From contig DATGTE010000050.1 of the NCBI GenBank assembly GCA_035301985.1, positions 1 to 37,203 of the forward strand: a DNA stretch of 37,203 bases, given 5' to 3'. The position numbers and the translations under genes were made by a program. This stretch comes from DASUXY01 sp035301985 (GTDB lineage Bacteria > Bacillota > Bacilli > Bacillales > Amphibacillaceae). This document shows positions 1-8,400 of this stretch, piece by piece; positions within the stretch are counted from its first letter, which is position 1; each line of letters opens with the position of its first letter. Under the pieces are notes generated by a model that was given only the letters and a program-made list of their open reading frames with translations, did no database searches and was not told the origin of the DNA.

Positions 1-292
1 CGATATAGATGATCCCTAGTAACTTCCCAATCCATTGGCCAAACACATCGACTTGAATTCCGAAAATGTCGGCACTTTCATATTGTTCAAGAATAAAAAT
101 CATGGCGAAAACAACGATGATGATATAAATCGTAGCAATCAAAATGGATAGCCAGGAATCTTGCTGTGCTTCTTTAAAAATATACTTAGGTGCCCCCATG
201 ATCCCTGCACCAATTTGTAAGGAAGAAATGATGAAAAACAGGTAGAATGCACGCACTTTATGGTTTGATCGTATATCTATATTTACTTTCAT
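1..292 (-). CDS. GerB-family spore germination permease, N-terminal part (cut by window edge)
   Basis: Reading the minus strand from the ATG at 290-292 gives an open frame of 97 codons that runs off the left edge. It begins MKVNIDIRSNHKVRAFYLFF and continues with the motif QIGAGIMGAPKYIF, typical of the first membrane segment of the GerB (spore germination, APC-superfamily) permeases. A second hydrophobic stretch follows. GerB proteins are the integral membrane subunit of germinant receptors in the inner spore membrane. The start is supported by AGGTG just upstream. It lies 15 bases after the stop of the GerA-type gene, in the usual A-B receptor operon order. The germinant cannot be told from this fragment. 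Confidence 0.88.
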   Translation of the reverse strand, partial: MKVNIDIRSNHKVRAFYLFFIISSLQIGAGIMGAPKYIFKEAQQDSWLSILIATIYIIIVVFAMIFILEQYESADIFGIQVDVFGQWIGKLLGIIYI

Positions 293-307
293 AATTTCAC
301 CTACTTA

Positions 308-1780
308 TTAAGACCTCGTTTTTAGCCGAGATCGTTTCGGCCGATAAAATTTCACGACATGATCAGAATAACGGAATGGCAAACGAAAGAACACTTTATT
401 AAAATCACGGATGTGTAATGGGTAAAGTGGTAATAAATATGGATGTCCTAAAGATTTCATCCGCAATAAATGAATCATTAATAAACAGAGACCATACATG
501 ACCCCTAAAATACCTAAAAATCCTGCTAGTATGATAAACGGAAAGCGCATCAACCGAATTGATGTGCTCAATAAATAATTAGGAATTGTAAAGGAGGCGA
601 GGGCACTCATCGCGACGATGATAATTAAAATGTTACTCGTCAGTCCGGCAGCCACTGCTGCTTGTCCAATGACTATCCCTCCGACAATTCCCATCGTTTG
701 TCCTACTTTTGTCGGGAGTCGAGCTCCGGCTTCACGCAACAGTTCAATCATAAATTCAAGAATTAATGCTTCGAGTAACGGTGGAAACGGAACGGCAGCC
801 CTTGATTGTCCAATCGTAATCAGTAATTGCGTAGGAATGAATGAATAATGATAGGTGACAACTGCCACATATATTGCTGTAATAATAATCGAAAAAAAGG
901 CTGCAAAAAAACGTAATAATCGTAAAATAGACCCTGAACCCCATCGCATATATAAATCTTCCGTAGATTCAAGTAAGCTGAACAATGTAGAAGGTCCGAT
1001 AATACCAGTTGGACTATTTTCTACTAAAACACCGACTTTTCCTTTCGTAACGGCATAAGCAAATCGATCGGGTAATTCAGTTGAATCAAATTGTGCAAAA
1101 AAGGAAAACTGAGAGTCTTCAATATGTTGTTTGAGTACAACACTATCTTCGATTTCTTTTACGTCTAAACTTTGTAATCGTTGACGCATCGTCTGAACAT
1201 CTTTGTCATTGGCAATTGACTTCATGTAGACGAGGCGAATGGAACTTGGAACAATACTTCCAATTGTATATTCTTCAATCACTAGGTCATTTGAACGGAT
1301 CCTTCCGCGAATAATATTTAAATTGGTCATCAATGATTCCGTAAAGGATATTTTGGGTCCGAGAACGATCGATTCCGTTTCCGCTTTTTCTAATGCACGT
1401 TTTTCTTTATCCAGTAACGGATAAGAAATGATTTCGGTCTCGTTTTCAATATAAATAAATACGTCACCAAATAATAGACTATTTAATATTTCATCTAAGG
1501 AAGTTGTTAATCTTCCTCCACCTAAAGGAATCTCATTCAATAGATCATCATACGTCCATTGCTTGTCGTTCGTTAACAATGGATCTAACAAGGAATTTTC
1601 AAGTGCATCACTTTGGATCATATACGGAATACAGATAACGGCAAATGTTTGTCCATGATGTTCATATTTAGAAAACATCAAGTCTGGAAAACTTTGCAAT
1701 TCTTTTTTCAAAACTTGTTCAAGCTCATCGATGGATAGCGGTAAAATTGTCTGTTGTTTCTTCTTCCTTCTTTTACGCAT
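308..1780 (-). CDS. GerA-family spore germination receptor subunit A
   Basis: 490 aa, the normal length for GerAA/GerKA-type subunits. The N-terminal half is a soluble domain. The C-terminal half has several hydrophobic segments from about residue 290 on, and carries the family-typical stretch AVPFPPLLEALILEFMIELL followed by REAGARLP and GQTMGIVGG. These proteins form part of the nutrient germinant receptor in the inner membrane of the spore. The ATG at 1778-1780 has AGGAGG five bases upstream. The next gene, a GerB-type permease, starts 15 bases downstream, so the two form one operon; any GerC gene would be outside the window. A sigma-G-like promoter lies just upstream. Which germinant it senses is not visible. 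Confidence 0.95.
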   Translation of the reverse strand: MRKRRKKKQQTILPLSIDELEQVLKKELQSFPDLMFSKYEHHGQTFAVICIPYMIQSDALENSLLDPLLTNDKQWTYDDLLNEIPLGGGRLTTSLDEILNSLLFGDVFIYIENETEIISYPLLDKEKRALEKAETESIVLGPKISFTESLMTNLNIIRGRIRSNDLVIEEYTIGSIVPSSIRLVYMKSIANDKDVQTMRQRLQSLDVKEIEDSVVLKQHIEDSQFSFFAQFDSTELPDRFAYAVTKGKVGVLVENSPTGIIGPSTLFSLLESTEDLYMRWGSGSILRLLRFFAAFFSIIITAIYVAVVTYHYSFIPTQLLITIGQSRAAVPFPPLLEALILEFMIELLREAGARLPTKVGQTMGIVGGIVIGQAAVAAGLTSNILIIIVAMSALASFTIPNYLLSTSIRLMRFPFIILAGFLGILGVMYGLCLLMIHLLRMKSLGHPYLLPLYPLHIRDFNKVFFRLPFRYSDHVVKFYRPKRSRLKTRS

Positions 1781-1811
1781 AATATCCTCCTGAATCAGTC
1801 CATATACGACA

Positions 1812-1840
1812 TAGTATGTGGATAAACAAAAATATTATGA
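1812..1840 (-). promoter_or_regulatory. Sigma-G-type promoter of the germination operon
   Basis: On the minus strand CATACTA (1812-1818) matches the forespore sigma-G -10 consensus exactly. TCATA (1836-1840) lies 17 bases upstream and resembles the -35 core (G-H-A-T-R) with one mismatch. It sits about 30 bases before the GerA-type start codon. GerA-type operons are known sigma-G targets, which fits. Confidence 0.6.
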
Positions 1841-2005
1841 TGTCGATGCGCTGATTCCAAATTACCGTTGTTTTTCAGTCGATGAAAGGTAATGTAATGG
1901 GTTGAGGACTTCTTATGATAAACTAAATGCATGAGTTGACCTAGATAGAAGTTTTGACTTGGAACGAGAGGGAAAACGATCAATAGGCACGATGTGGGGT
2001 GGCTT

Positions 2006-2845
2006 ATGAAAAAAGATAAACAAACGCATTCAGATATCATTGATGAGGATTTATATGAAGAATTCGATGATGAAGAATTATTTGAACTTGTGGAAGAAGC
2101 TCGAAAAAAAGCTTTACAACAATCGAAACGGGATAAAGAAAACGAGAAGTCGAAACGTCCGTTTCCAAAATGGATGTTTTGGTTCATTGTTGTAGCTATG
2201 ATTTTTAATGTCGTTGCTTTATTACCGCAAACATTTTCCATCCCCGCGATCGATTTTTTAAAAACGTCGGCTCAATTATCAAGTCAGGATGATATCCAAG
2301 CCTATAAAAAGGCGGTCGTCGTTATAGAAACGGACGATAGCAGAGGAACGGGATTTTCCATTTCAGAAGATGGAACCATTGTTACGAATCACCATGTCGT
2401 TGGCGATGAGGACGAAGTTACTGTCGCCTTTCCCGATCATGGCTTATTTTCTGCAGAAGTCGCGCAAACTTATGCTGATATTGATTTAGCTGTTTTAACC
2501 ATTGAAACAGAAGAACCATTACCGTCTTTAGAGATGGCTAAAGAAATGAGTATTTCTAAACAAGAAAAAATATATTTTATTGGTAATCCGCTGCGCTTTC
2601 AAGGGATTGCAAATGAGGGAACAATGATCGGTTATACAAAATTAACGAATTGGAAAAAAGAAACAATCATGATGAAGGCGCCTGTTTATCGTGGCAACAG
2701 CGGAAGCCCCGTTATCAATTATGCCGGTCAAGTCATCGGCGTAGTGTTTGCTACGTTAGAACATACTGAACATGGAAAGGTCGGACTATTTGTGCCGATT
2801 GATTATTTATTCGAAAAAGTAAACGTTGATTCCTTAATTGATTGA
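2006..2845 (+). CDS. Membrane-anchored trypsin-like serine protease (HtrA/S1C-like, no PDZ)
   Basis: 279 aa from the ATG at 2006, preferred over an upstream GTG (1994) because a TGGGGTGG ribosome site lies six bases before it and overlaps that GTG. Residues 1-55 are highly charged and cytoplasmic (acidic, then basic). One membrane segment lies at about 57-77, followed by an exported trypsin-fold domain. The triad is visible as H130 in TNHHVV, D160 in ADIDLAVL and S232 in GNSGSP. Classical HtrA/DegP proteins end in one or two PDZ domains. This one stops right after the protease domain. It probably acts outside the membrane in protein quality control or processing; the substrate is unknown. It stands alone, divergent from the germination operon. 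Confidence 0.85.
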   Translation: MKKDKQTHSDIIDEDLYEEFDDEELFELVEEARKKALQQSKRDKENEKSKRPFPKWMFWFIVVAMIFNVVALLPQTFSIPAIDFLKTSAQLSSQDDIQAYKKAVVVIETDDSRGTGFSISEDGTIVTNHHVVGDEDEVTVAFPDHGLFSAEVAQTYADIDLAVLTIETEEPLPSLEMAKEMSISKQEKIYFIGNPLRFQGIANEGTMIGYTKLTNWKKETIMMKAPVYRGNSGSPVINYAGQVIGVVFATLEHTEHGKVGLFVPIDYLFEKVNVDSLID

Positions 2846-2852
2846 GGGTGTT

Positions 2853-2881
2853 AGGGAATGCACGAAGGAGGTGCATTCCCT
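2853..2881. terminator. Bidirectional terminator between the protease and yhdB
   Basis: Perfect 11-bp inverted repeat AGGGAATGCAC / GTGCATTCCCT with a 7-base loop, placed between two convergent genes. T-rich sequence follows on the plus strand. Confidence 0.75.
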
Positions 2882-2883
2882 GT

Positions 2884-3120
2884 TTATATTTTTAAAACAT
2901 CGGTTGATCCATACTTCATGGCGTGGTCCAAGTAATACAGAAGATTATCATGAGATGTGACAATGTTGCGTTCATCAGTTGCATAATGATAAGCGTGTAA
3001 AAACTGCTGGATTTTTTTGGACAGAATATCATCATTTGTCCGAACCATCAGTACGAGTAAGTCGTCCCATTGTCCCCATAAGGTGTAATATAACGCTTTG
3101 TCGTAATCATTCGTATCCAT
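2884..3120 (-). CDS. yhdB: YhdB-like small protein of unknown function
   Basis: 78 aa soluble protein. The start is the ATG at 3118-3120, because GAGGAGGGG lies just upstream; a longer frame from a TTG at 3135 would place that ribosome site inside the gene. The motif DYDKALYYTLWGQWDDLLVL and the later HAYHYATDERN match my memory of the Bacillus YhdB family, which has no assigned function. It has no signal peptide or membrane segment. It is transcribed alone, convergent with the protease gene and divergent from the YhcN-type lipoprotein gene. Confidence 0.75.
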   Translation of the reverse strand: MDTNDYDKALYYTLWGQWDDLLVLMVRTNDDILSKKIQQFLHAYHYATDERNIVTSHDNLLYYLDHAMKYGSTDVLKI

Positions 3121-3229
3121 GTTTCCCCTCCTCAATCCAAAGGGTTATCGTTATGTTTCCCGTATTATATATATATTTTCAAAAACAAAAATGGTGTAGT
3201 TGCCATTTAAAGGGTAATCATGAAAATAA

Positions 3230-3258
3230 GAATAATAAAGAGAGACAGACCCATAATA
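3230..3258 (+). promoter_or_regulatory. Sigma-G-type promoter of the yhcN-like gene
   Basis: GAATA (3230-3234) and CATAATA (3252-3258) are separated by exactly 17 bases, matching the sigma-G pattern (GHATR, then CATWHTA). It lies about 30 bases before the start codon of a YhcN-type spore lipoprotein, a family known to be made in the forespore. Confidence 0.65.
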
Positions 3259-3290
3259 AAATTAAAATTGTAAAGGAGGAAAAATGGTTT

Positions 3291-4001
3291 ATGAAAAGAA
3301 AAGTCTTTACTATCGTAACAGCTCTCACATTCGCACTTGTAGGCTGTCAAGGAAACAATCAGGAAGGACGAACGAACGATAACAATATCGAACCAACACG
3401 ATCGGAACAGGCAGGGGACGGAATGAATCGAGATGATCGAAACTACACAATGGATCGTGATGGCGAGCGTAATCGGGACGATCAAGATATTCGAAATAAC
3501 TTGGACTCAAGAGATGGGGATCAAAATAACGAAACAAATCAAGGCAATAACAATGACCGCTATGACGTTGCCGAAGAAGCCGCAGAACAAATTACGGATA
3601 AAATAGACGAGATTGATCAAGCATACGTATTAACGACGAATAACAATGCGTATGTAGCGGCAACTTTAGATACCGATGGTAATAACAACAATCGGAACAC
3701 GGATGATCATACGAATCATAACGATACAAATAATCGAAATATGACAAATAATGACCAAAACAACACAAATAATCAAGATGGGGAGCAAGGGGAAGAATTA
3801 ACTGAAGATGTGAAGGAAGAAATATCTGATATCGTTAAATCAGTTGATAACAATATCGATAACGTGTTTGTCTCAACGAATCCTGATTTCTTTGATTTAA
3901 CAAATAATTATGTAGATGATGTGAATAATGATCGTCCAGTCAGAGGCTTTTTCGATCAAATGGGAAATATGATTGAAAGACTCTTTCCGCAAAATCCATA
4001 A
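3291..4001 (+). CDS. yhcN: YhcN/YlaJ-family sporulation lipoprotein
   Basis: 236 aa from the ATG at 3291, with AAAGGAGG upstream. The N-terminus is a lipoprotein signal ending in the lipobox LVGC (lipidated Cys19). A low-complexity Asn/Asp/Arg-rich stretch (about 20-90) follows. Then come the two halves of the YhcN/YlaJ domain, one around AEQITDKIDEIDQAYVLTTN and one around VKEEISDIVKSVDNNIDNVF, separated by a second Asn-rich insert. The family is found in the inner spore membrane and contributes to germination or outgrowth; its biochemical role is not known. The gene is monocistronic, with a sigma-G-like promoter upstream and a terminator downstream. The inserts make it longer than a minimal YhcN. 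Confidence 0.88.
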   Translation: MKRKVFTIVTALTFALVGCQGNNQEGRTNDNNIEPTRSEQAGDGMNRDDRNYTMDRDGERNRDDQDIRNNLDSRDGDQNNETNQGNNNDRYDVAEEAAEQITDKIDEIDQAYVLTTNNNAYVAATLDTDGNNNNRNTDDHTNHNDTNNRNMTNNDQNNTNNQDGEQGEELTEDVKEEISDIVKSVDNNIDNVFVSTNPDFFDLTNNYVDDVNNDRPVRGFFDQMGNMIERLFPQNP

Positions 4002-4025
4002 TTGAAAACAAGATATATACTTTAT

Positions 4026-4052
4026 AACGAGTGCCTGTGGTACTCGTTTTTT
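4026..4052 (+). terminator. Terminator of the yhcN-like gene
   Basis: Stem AACGAGT / ACTCGTT with a 9-base loop, followed by a run of T (TTTTTT) from 4047. Confidence 0.85.
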
Positions 4053-4197
4053 AATGATTGTTTTTCAAGTGCTAAAAGGATGAAAGGAATGGTTTGCATG
4101 AAGATCCTCTAAATCGTTTTGCAAAATAGATATCATGTGATACGTTAAAACAGAAGGGATATGTGGAAGTAAAATGAAATCAGGTGGAGGAAGTTAT

Positions 4198-5565
4198 ATG
4201 TGTGAACAACCACTCATCTATTTACAAAAAAATCGTGAAAAACTGTTGCAATCATTGTATGCTTTTTTATCGATCCCTAGCGTAAGTACGGATCGTGCCT
4301 ATGTGAAGGATGTCCAAAAAGCGGCCGACTTTTTGGAACGTTATTTACAGGAAATTGGATTTGAAAACGTTTGTCAACAAGAAACAAAAGGTCATCCACT
4401 AGTGTATGCCGAATATATGAAAGCAGGACCACATGCTCCGACCGTCTTAGTCTATGGTCATTATGACGTCCAACCTGCAGACCCTCTCGAATTATGGGAT
4501 AGCGATCCGTTTCAACCGGAAATTCGCAATAATCGCCTGTATGCACGAGGAGCAAGTGATGATAAAGGCCAAATTTTTATGCATTTAGCCGTGTTCGAAG
4601 CGTATATGAAAACAAAAGGACAGCTTCCCTTGAATGTTAAAGTATGTATCGAAGGAGAAGAAGAAATTGGCAGTGAAAGCTTATATGATGTATTGAAAAC
4701 GAGACGAGAATTATTTCAAGCTGATTTCGCTGTTATTTCAGATTCGGGCATGGTTGCAAAAAACCAACCGACCATCCTTTATGGTTTAAAAGGTTTTACA
4801 GGGTTAGAGATTACGGTTACCGGTCCCGATCATGATTTGCATTCGGGTATGTACGGTGGTGCAGTCAGAAATCCAGCAATGGCTTTAGCTCACATACTTT
4901 CCACCATGAAAAATGAGGATGAAGTGATCACAGTTGAAGGCTTTTATGATGATGTGGAACCTTTAACCGATCAAGAAAAATCGCTGATCGGACAGGTAAA
5001 AAGTGAAGATTTTGTGCAAACAACAGGCGTGCCAGAAACGGCCTCAGAAAAAGGATATACACCTCAAGAACATACGATGGCACGACCTACACTTGAAGTG
5101 AACGGAATGTATGGTGGCTATCAAGGAGAAGGAACGAAAACAATTATTCCTACATCAGCGACGGCAAAATTAACATGTCGTCTTGTCCCTGGTCAACACC
5201 CAGAAAAAATTCAACAATTACTTGAAAAACATATTCATAAAGTAGCTCCTTCCGGTGTTGATGTTCATGTTAAAAAAGAAAAGCTTTCCGCTAAAGCATA
5301 TAAAGTAGAACCGAATCATCCACTCATTCAAAAAGCAGCTGACAGTTATACAAAAGCGTTTGGAAAAGAGACGGTTTATGTCCGCATGGGTGGTTCAATT
5401 CCTGTCGTTGAATGGATTGATGCGCTGTATCAAATTCCGATCGTATTACTTGGATTCGGTACACCAGATGATCGGTTGCACGCGCCGAATGAAAGCTTTC
5501 CATTAGATAGTTTTGATTTAGGGATGAAAACACTCGTGTACTATTGGGAGTCCATTTCATCGTAG
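4198..5565 (+). CDS. M20-family metallo-dipeptidase
   Basis: 455 aa cytoplasmic zinc peptidase. The start at 4198 is chosen because AGGTGGAGG lies six bases upstream; an in-frame ATG at 4174 has no such site. The M20 metal and catalytic signatures are present: VYGHYDVQPAD (H88, D90), ARGASDDKG (D121) and EGEEEIGSE (Glu 154-156). The dimerisation domain follows (DLHSGMYGG), with the second lobe metal region after it. The length and the DLHSGMYGG and GGSIPVVE motifs fit the carnosinase-like dipeptidase group rather than succinyl-diaminopimelate desuccinylase. It probably cleaves dipeptides from imported peptides. The reductase gene downstream starts 36 bases after its stop without a terminator, so the two may be co-transcribed. 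Confidence 0.9.
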   Translation: MCEQPLIYLQKNREKLLQSLYAFLSIPSVSTDRAYVKDVQKAADFLERYLQEIGFENVCQQETKGHPLVYAEYMKAGPHAPTVLVYGHYDVQPADPLELWDSDPFQPEIRNNRLYARGASDDKGQIFMHLAVFEAYMKTKGQLPLNVKVCIEGEEEIGSESLYDVLKTRRELFQADFAVISDSGMVAKNQPTILYGLKGFTGLEITVTGPDHDLHSGMYGGAVRNPAMALAHILSTMKNEDEVITVEGFYDDVEPLTDQEKSLIGQVKSEDFVQTTGVPETASEKGYTPQEHTMARPTLEVNGMYGGYQGEGTKTIIPTSATAKLTCRLVPGQHPEKIQQLLEKHIHKVAPSGVDVHVKKEKLSAKAYKVEPNHPLIQKAADSYTKAFGKETVYVRMGGSIPVVEWIDALYQIPIVLLGFGTPDDRLHAPNESFPLDSFDLGMKTLVYYWESISS

Positions 5566-5601
5566 AATTAAAAAACGAATAAACGAAGGAGGAACATCAT
5601 T

Positions 5602-6363
5602 ATGAAAATAGCTGTTGTTACAGGTGTTTCCAAAGGATTAGGGGAATCCATAGCTAAATTATTTTTACAATCAGGAGTTCAAGTTGTAGGGATTTCAAGA
5701 AGGAATAATGAAGAACTGCGCCAGTTAGCTGACGAAAAGGATGCATCATTTCATCATTATTCATGTGATTTAAGAAAAGTCCAGGCGATTGAAGAGACAT
5801 TTCAACAAATTTATACGGAAAGAATTGTACATACTCAACCTACAACGGTTTATCTTGTGAACAATGCAGGAGTTGTGGGCCCGATTACGCAAGCGATGCA
5901 TATGAACCATGAAGAATTGGCCGATCATGTACAAGTGAATACCATTGCACCGATGATGTTGATGAATTCATTTTTACAAAAAGCGACGGAACATGATTTT
6001 AAATTGATTGGCGTAAACATTACATCAGGAGCAGGCAGTAGACCTGTGTATGGTTGGAGTGCTTACTGTAGTACAAAAGCAAGTATCAATATGTATACGA
6101 AAACCGTCGCTTTGGAACAAGTGGAAAAAAAGACAGGGCATAAAATCATCGCCTTTAGTCCCGGCATTATGGATACAGATATGCAAGGAAAAATACGCGA
6201 AAGTACGTATGATGAATTTATCCAAATTGATACATTTAAAAACTATAAGGAGCAAAACGAACTTCGTCACCCTGACACAGTTGCTGATGTTTTATATAAC
6301 ATATTGCAGGATGAGGAACAACTTGAGAATGGAAAGGTTTATAGATTGTACGATTATGTATAA
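5602..6363 (+). CDS. yueD: Short-chain dehydrogenase, YueD-type (benzil reductase-like)
   Basis: 253 aa, the usual size for a classical short-chain dehydrogenase. The NAD(P)-binding motif TGVSKGLG is at 7-14, NNAG at 87-90, and the catalytic residues are S142, Y155 and K159 (YCSTK). The C-terminal GKVYRLYDYV and overall sequence resemble Bacillus YueD, described as an NADPH-dependent (S)-benzoin-forming benzil reductase; the natural substrate is unknown. GGAGGA lies upstream of the ATG. It is probably in one transcript with the upstream dipeptidase, and a strong hairpin closes the unit. Confidence 0.88.
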   Translation: MKIAVVTGVSKGLGESIAKLFLQSGVQVVGISRRNNEELRQLADEKDASFHHYSCDLRKVQAIEETFQQIYTERIVHTQPTTVYLVNNAGVVGPITQAMHMNHEELADHVQVNTIAPMMLMNSFLQKATEHDFKLIGVNITSGAGSRPVYGWSAYCSTKASINMYTKTVALEQVEKKTGHKIIAFSPGIMDTDMQGKIRESTYDEFIQIDTFKNYKEQNELRHPDTVADVLYNILQDEEQLENGKVYRLYDYV

Positions 6364-6383
6364 GTGTGGAAATGATTTCATCC

Positions 6384-6424
6384 CGTTAGAGTCTGCTTCA
6401 TGGTGGAGCAGACTCTAACGTTTA
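6384..6424 (+). terminator. Terminator after yueD
   Basis: Perfect 14-bp inverted repeat CGTTAGAGTCTGCT / AGCAGACTCTAACG with a 9-base loop, followed by TTTAGTTT. The stem is strong; the T-tract is modest. Confidence 0.8.
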
Positions 6425-6744
6425 GTTTCGAGTTCGGATAGATGAAGTTTAATTCCCCATCGCTTCCACGCTGACCATGATTCATGGATGATCAATCGTC
6501 CTATTAAATAGCGAACTTATCCTCCTGTTGGTAGTGAAGATCTTATCCCCACAACTTTTGTGCTTACACAGAGTGATCAAGACTTTTGTTCAAAAAGAAA
6601 TAATATAACGATTGTGCATGTTAGAGGGCTTTATGTTACACTTTATGATGGATTAATGCCCATTACTTGTTACATGTTTAAACATGTTGAGCTTGATCAC
6701 ATAAACTAATCGATGAGTATAGGAAGAGGAAGGAAGAAGCGAAT
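6421..6744. other. Non-coding gap before map, with one perfect palindrome
   Basis: About 320 bases without a credible gene on either strand. No convincing -35/-10 pair was found, although the methionine aminopeptidase gene must start from here. The one clear structure is the 16-bp perfect palindrome ACATGTTTAAACATGT at 6672-6687, about 57 bases before the start codon. Confidence 0.6.
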
Positions 6745-7500
6745 ATGATTACTAGAAAGAGCAAACGTGAAATTGAGCAAATGCAAAAAGCGGCAGATAT
6801 TCTTGTGAAGTGCCATAAAGAAATTGCGAAAATGATTAAACCAGGGATTACAACGATGGAAATCGATACTTTTGTAGAGGAGTTTTTGGCAAAACACGGA
6901 GCGACAGCGGAACAAAAAGGATTTAATGGCTATCCCTATGCAACATGCGCATCCATCAACGATGAGATTTGCCACGGTTTTCCTCGCAATGAGAAACTAG
7001 TTGATGGTGATATTGTCACGATTGACATGGTTGTCAATTATAAAGGTGGATTAGCTGATTCGGCTTGGTCCTATGCCGTTGGTAATGTTGATGAAAAAGG
7101 TAGACGGTTGATGGAAGTAACGAAAACGGCTCTTTATAAAGGCATTGAACAAGCACGGGCTGGTAACCGCATCGGTGATATTGGGCACGCAATTCAGACA
7201 TACGCGGAAGGAGAAGGCTATTCTGTTGTTAGAGAATTTACGGGACATGGGATCGGTCCAACGATACACGAAAGCCCACATATTCCTCATTTCGGAGAAC
7301 CAAATAAAGGGCTTCGTTTAAAGGAAGGCATGGTCATAACAATCGAGCCGATGATTAATGAGGGTGGTTGGAAGAGCAAAATGGATCGTAACAACTGGAC
7401 GGCGCGTACCATCGATGGAAGCAGATCTGCACAGTATGAACATACAATTGTCATTACGAAAGGAGATCCAATCATTTTAACGGAGCAGGATGAATCTTAA
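6745..7500 (+). CDS. map: Type I methionine aminopeptidase
   Basis: 251 aa, cytoplasmic. It removes the initiator methionine from new proteins. All five metal ligands of the family are visible: D94 (TIDMV), D105 (LADSAWS), H168 (GHGIG), E201 (TIEPMI) and E232 (QYEHT). The substrate-side histidines H77 (ICHGFP) and H175 are also present. The lack of an N-terminal zinc finger and of linkage to ribosomal protein genes suggests the second, YflG-like copy of Bacillus rather than the essential map beside adk. The start follows an AGGAAGAGGAAGGAAG purine run. A binding-protein gene follows after 68 bases with no terminator between. Confidence 0.92.
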   Translation: MITRKSKREIEQMQKAADILVKCHKEIAKMIKPGITTMEIDTFVEEFLAKHGATAEQKGFNGYPYATCASINDEICHGFPRNEKLVDGDIVTIDMVVNYKGGLADSAWSYAVGNVDEKGRRLMEVTKTALYKGIEQARAGNRIGDIGHAIQTYAEGEGYSVVREFTGHGIGPTIHESPHIPHFGEPNKGLRLKEGMVITIEPMINEGGWKSKMDRNNWTARTIDGSRSAQYEHTIVITKGDPIILTEQDES

Positions 7501-7568
7501 TATTTACTTTTGTAACGAATGAAAAGACTTTTTTCAATTGAATACTGTCATAACGGGGAGGGAGTTGT

Positions 7569-8342
7569 ATGCGTGTCGTTTCGATTTGTCCGAGTAATAC
7601 AGAGTTGATGGGATATTTAGGCAAGGAAGATTTACTAGTCGGTATAGATGATTACTCAGACTGGCCGGCGTCCATTACACATTTGCCGAGAGTTGGACCG
7701 GACTTAAACATCGATATGGAAAAGGTCGCTCGTCTTAAGCCTGATCTTGTACTCGCCTCATTGAGTGTTCCAGGAATGGAGAAAAACATCGATGCTTTAA
7801 AACAATACGATTTACCCTATATCGTGTTGAATCCAAATTCACTTGCCGAAATTGGCGAAAACCTTCGCCGAGTTGCCACGGCAATTGGCTATAAGAGCTT
7901 AGGAGAACAAACATCACAACAATTTTTGGATGAAATTTCTTCCTATCGTAATCAACTATCATCGAACAAGGAAAAACCAACGCTTTATTGGGAATGGTGG
8001 CCCAAACCGATTTTTACACCAGGAAAGAAAAATTGGTTGACAGAAATCAGTGAATTAGCAGGTGCCGAAAATATTTTTTCGACAGAAAATACCGCCAGCT
8101 TTAAAACCGATTGGGAAGATGTTAAAAAACGTAACCCAGATCATATTTGTATGGTATGGGTCGGGGTAAAAGAAGAAAAAATGAATCCTGATCTTGTCCG
8201 CAATCGTCCAGGTTGGGAGCAAATGAATGCCATCGAAAAGGATCGGATTCATGTACTAGAAGAATCTTTATATTGTCGCCCCTCGCCACGACTACTTGAA
8301 GGTTTGGAGAAGTTAGTAAAGACGATTTATAAAGAAACATGA
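7569..8342 (+). CDS. Cobalamin/Fe3+-type ABC substrate-binding protein, BtuF-like, without signal peptide
   Basis: 257 aa. The opening RVVSICPSNTELMGYLG and the following LVGIDDYSDWP and RLKPDLVLAS match the periplasmic-binding fold of the BtuF/FhuD/FepB class (type III, helix backbone). The protein starts directly at the fold: there is no signal peptide or lipobox, and no permease or ATPase gene nearby. Family members named cobalamin-binding protein without a leader occur in Bacillaceae, so a cytoplasmic or non-transport role is possible. GGGGAGGGAG precedes the ATG. A strong bidirectional terminator follows. Confidence 0.8.
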   Translation: MRVVSICPSNTELMGYLGKEDLLVGIDDYSDWPASITHLPRVGPDLNIDMEKVARLKPDLVLASLSVPGMEKNIDALKQYDLPYIVLNPNSLAEIGENLRRVATAIGYKSLGEQTSQQFLDEISSYRNQLSSNKEKPTLYWEWWPKPIFTPGKKNWLTEISELAGAENIFSTENTASFKTDWEDVKKRNPDHICMVWVGVKEEKMNPDLVRNRPGWEQMNAIEKDRIHVLEESLYCRPSPRLLEGLEKLVKTIYKET

Positions 8343-8359
8343 TACACGTTTGATACAAA

Positions 8360-8400
8360 AAAGATGTACCATCGCACATTTTTCGATGGTACATCTTTTT
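8360..8400. terminator. Bidirectional terminator between the BtuF-like gene and nhaC
   Basis: Perfect 15-bp inverted repeat AAAGATGTACCATCG / CGATGGTACATCTTT with a 9-base loop. A T-run follows on the plus strand and an A-run precedes it, so it can end transcription of both convergent genes. Confidence 0.9.

Noticed and set aside
1795..2241. 148-codon minus-strand frame
   Set aside because: Antisense to the start of the trypsin-like protease, no ribosome site, low-complexity Ser/Asn runs that mirror the coding frame.
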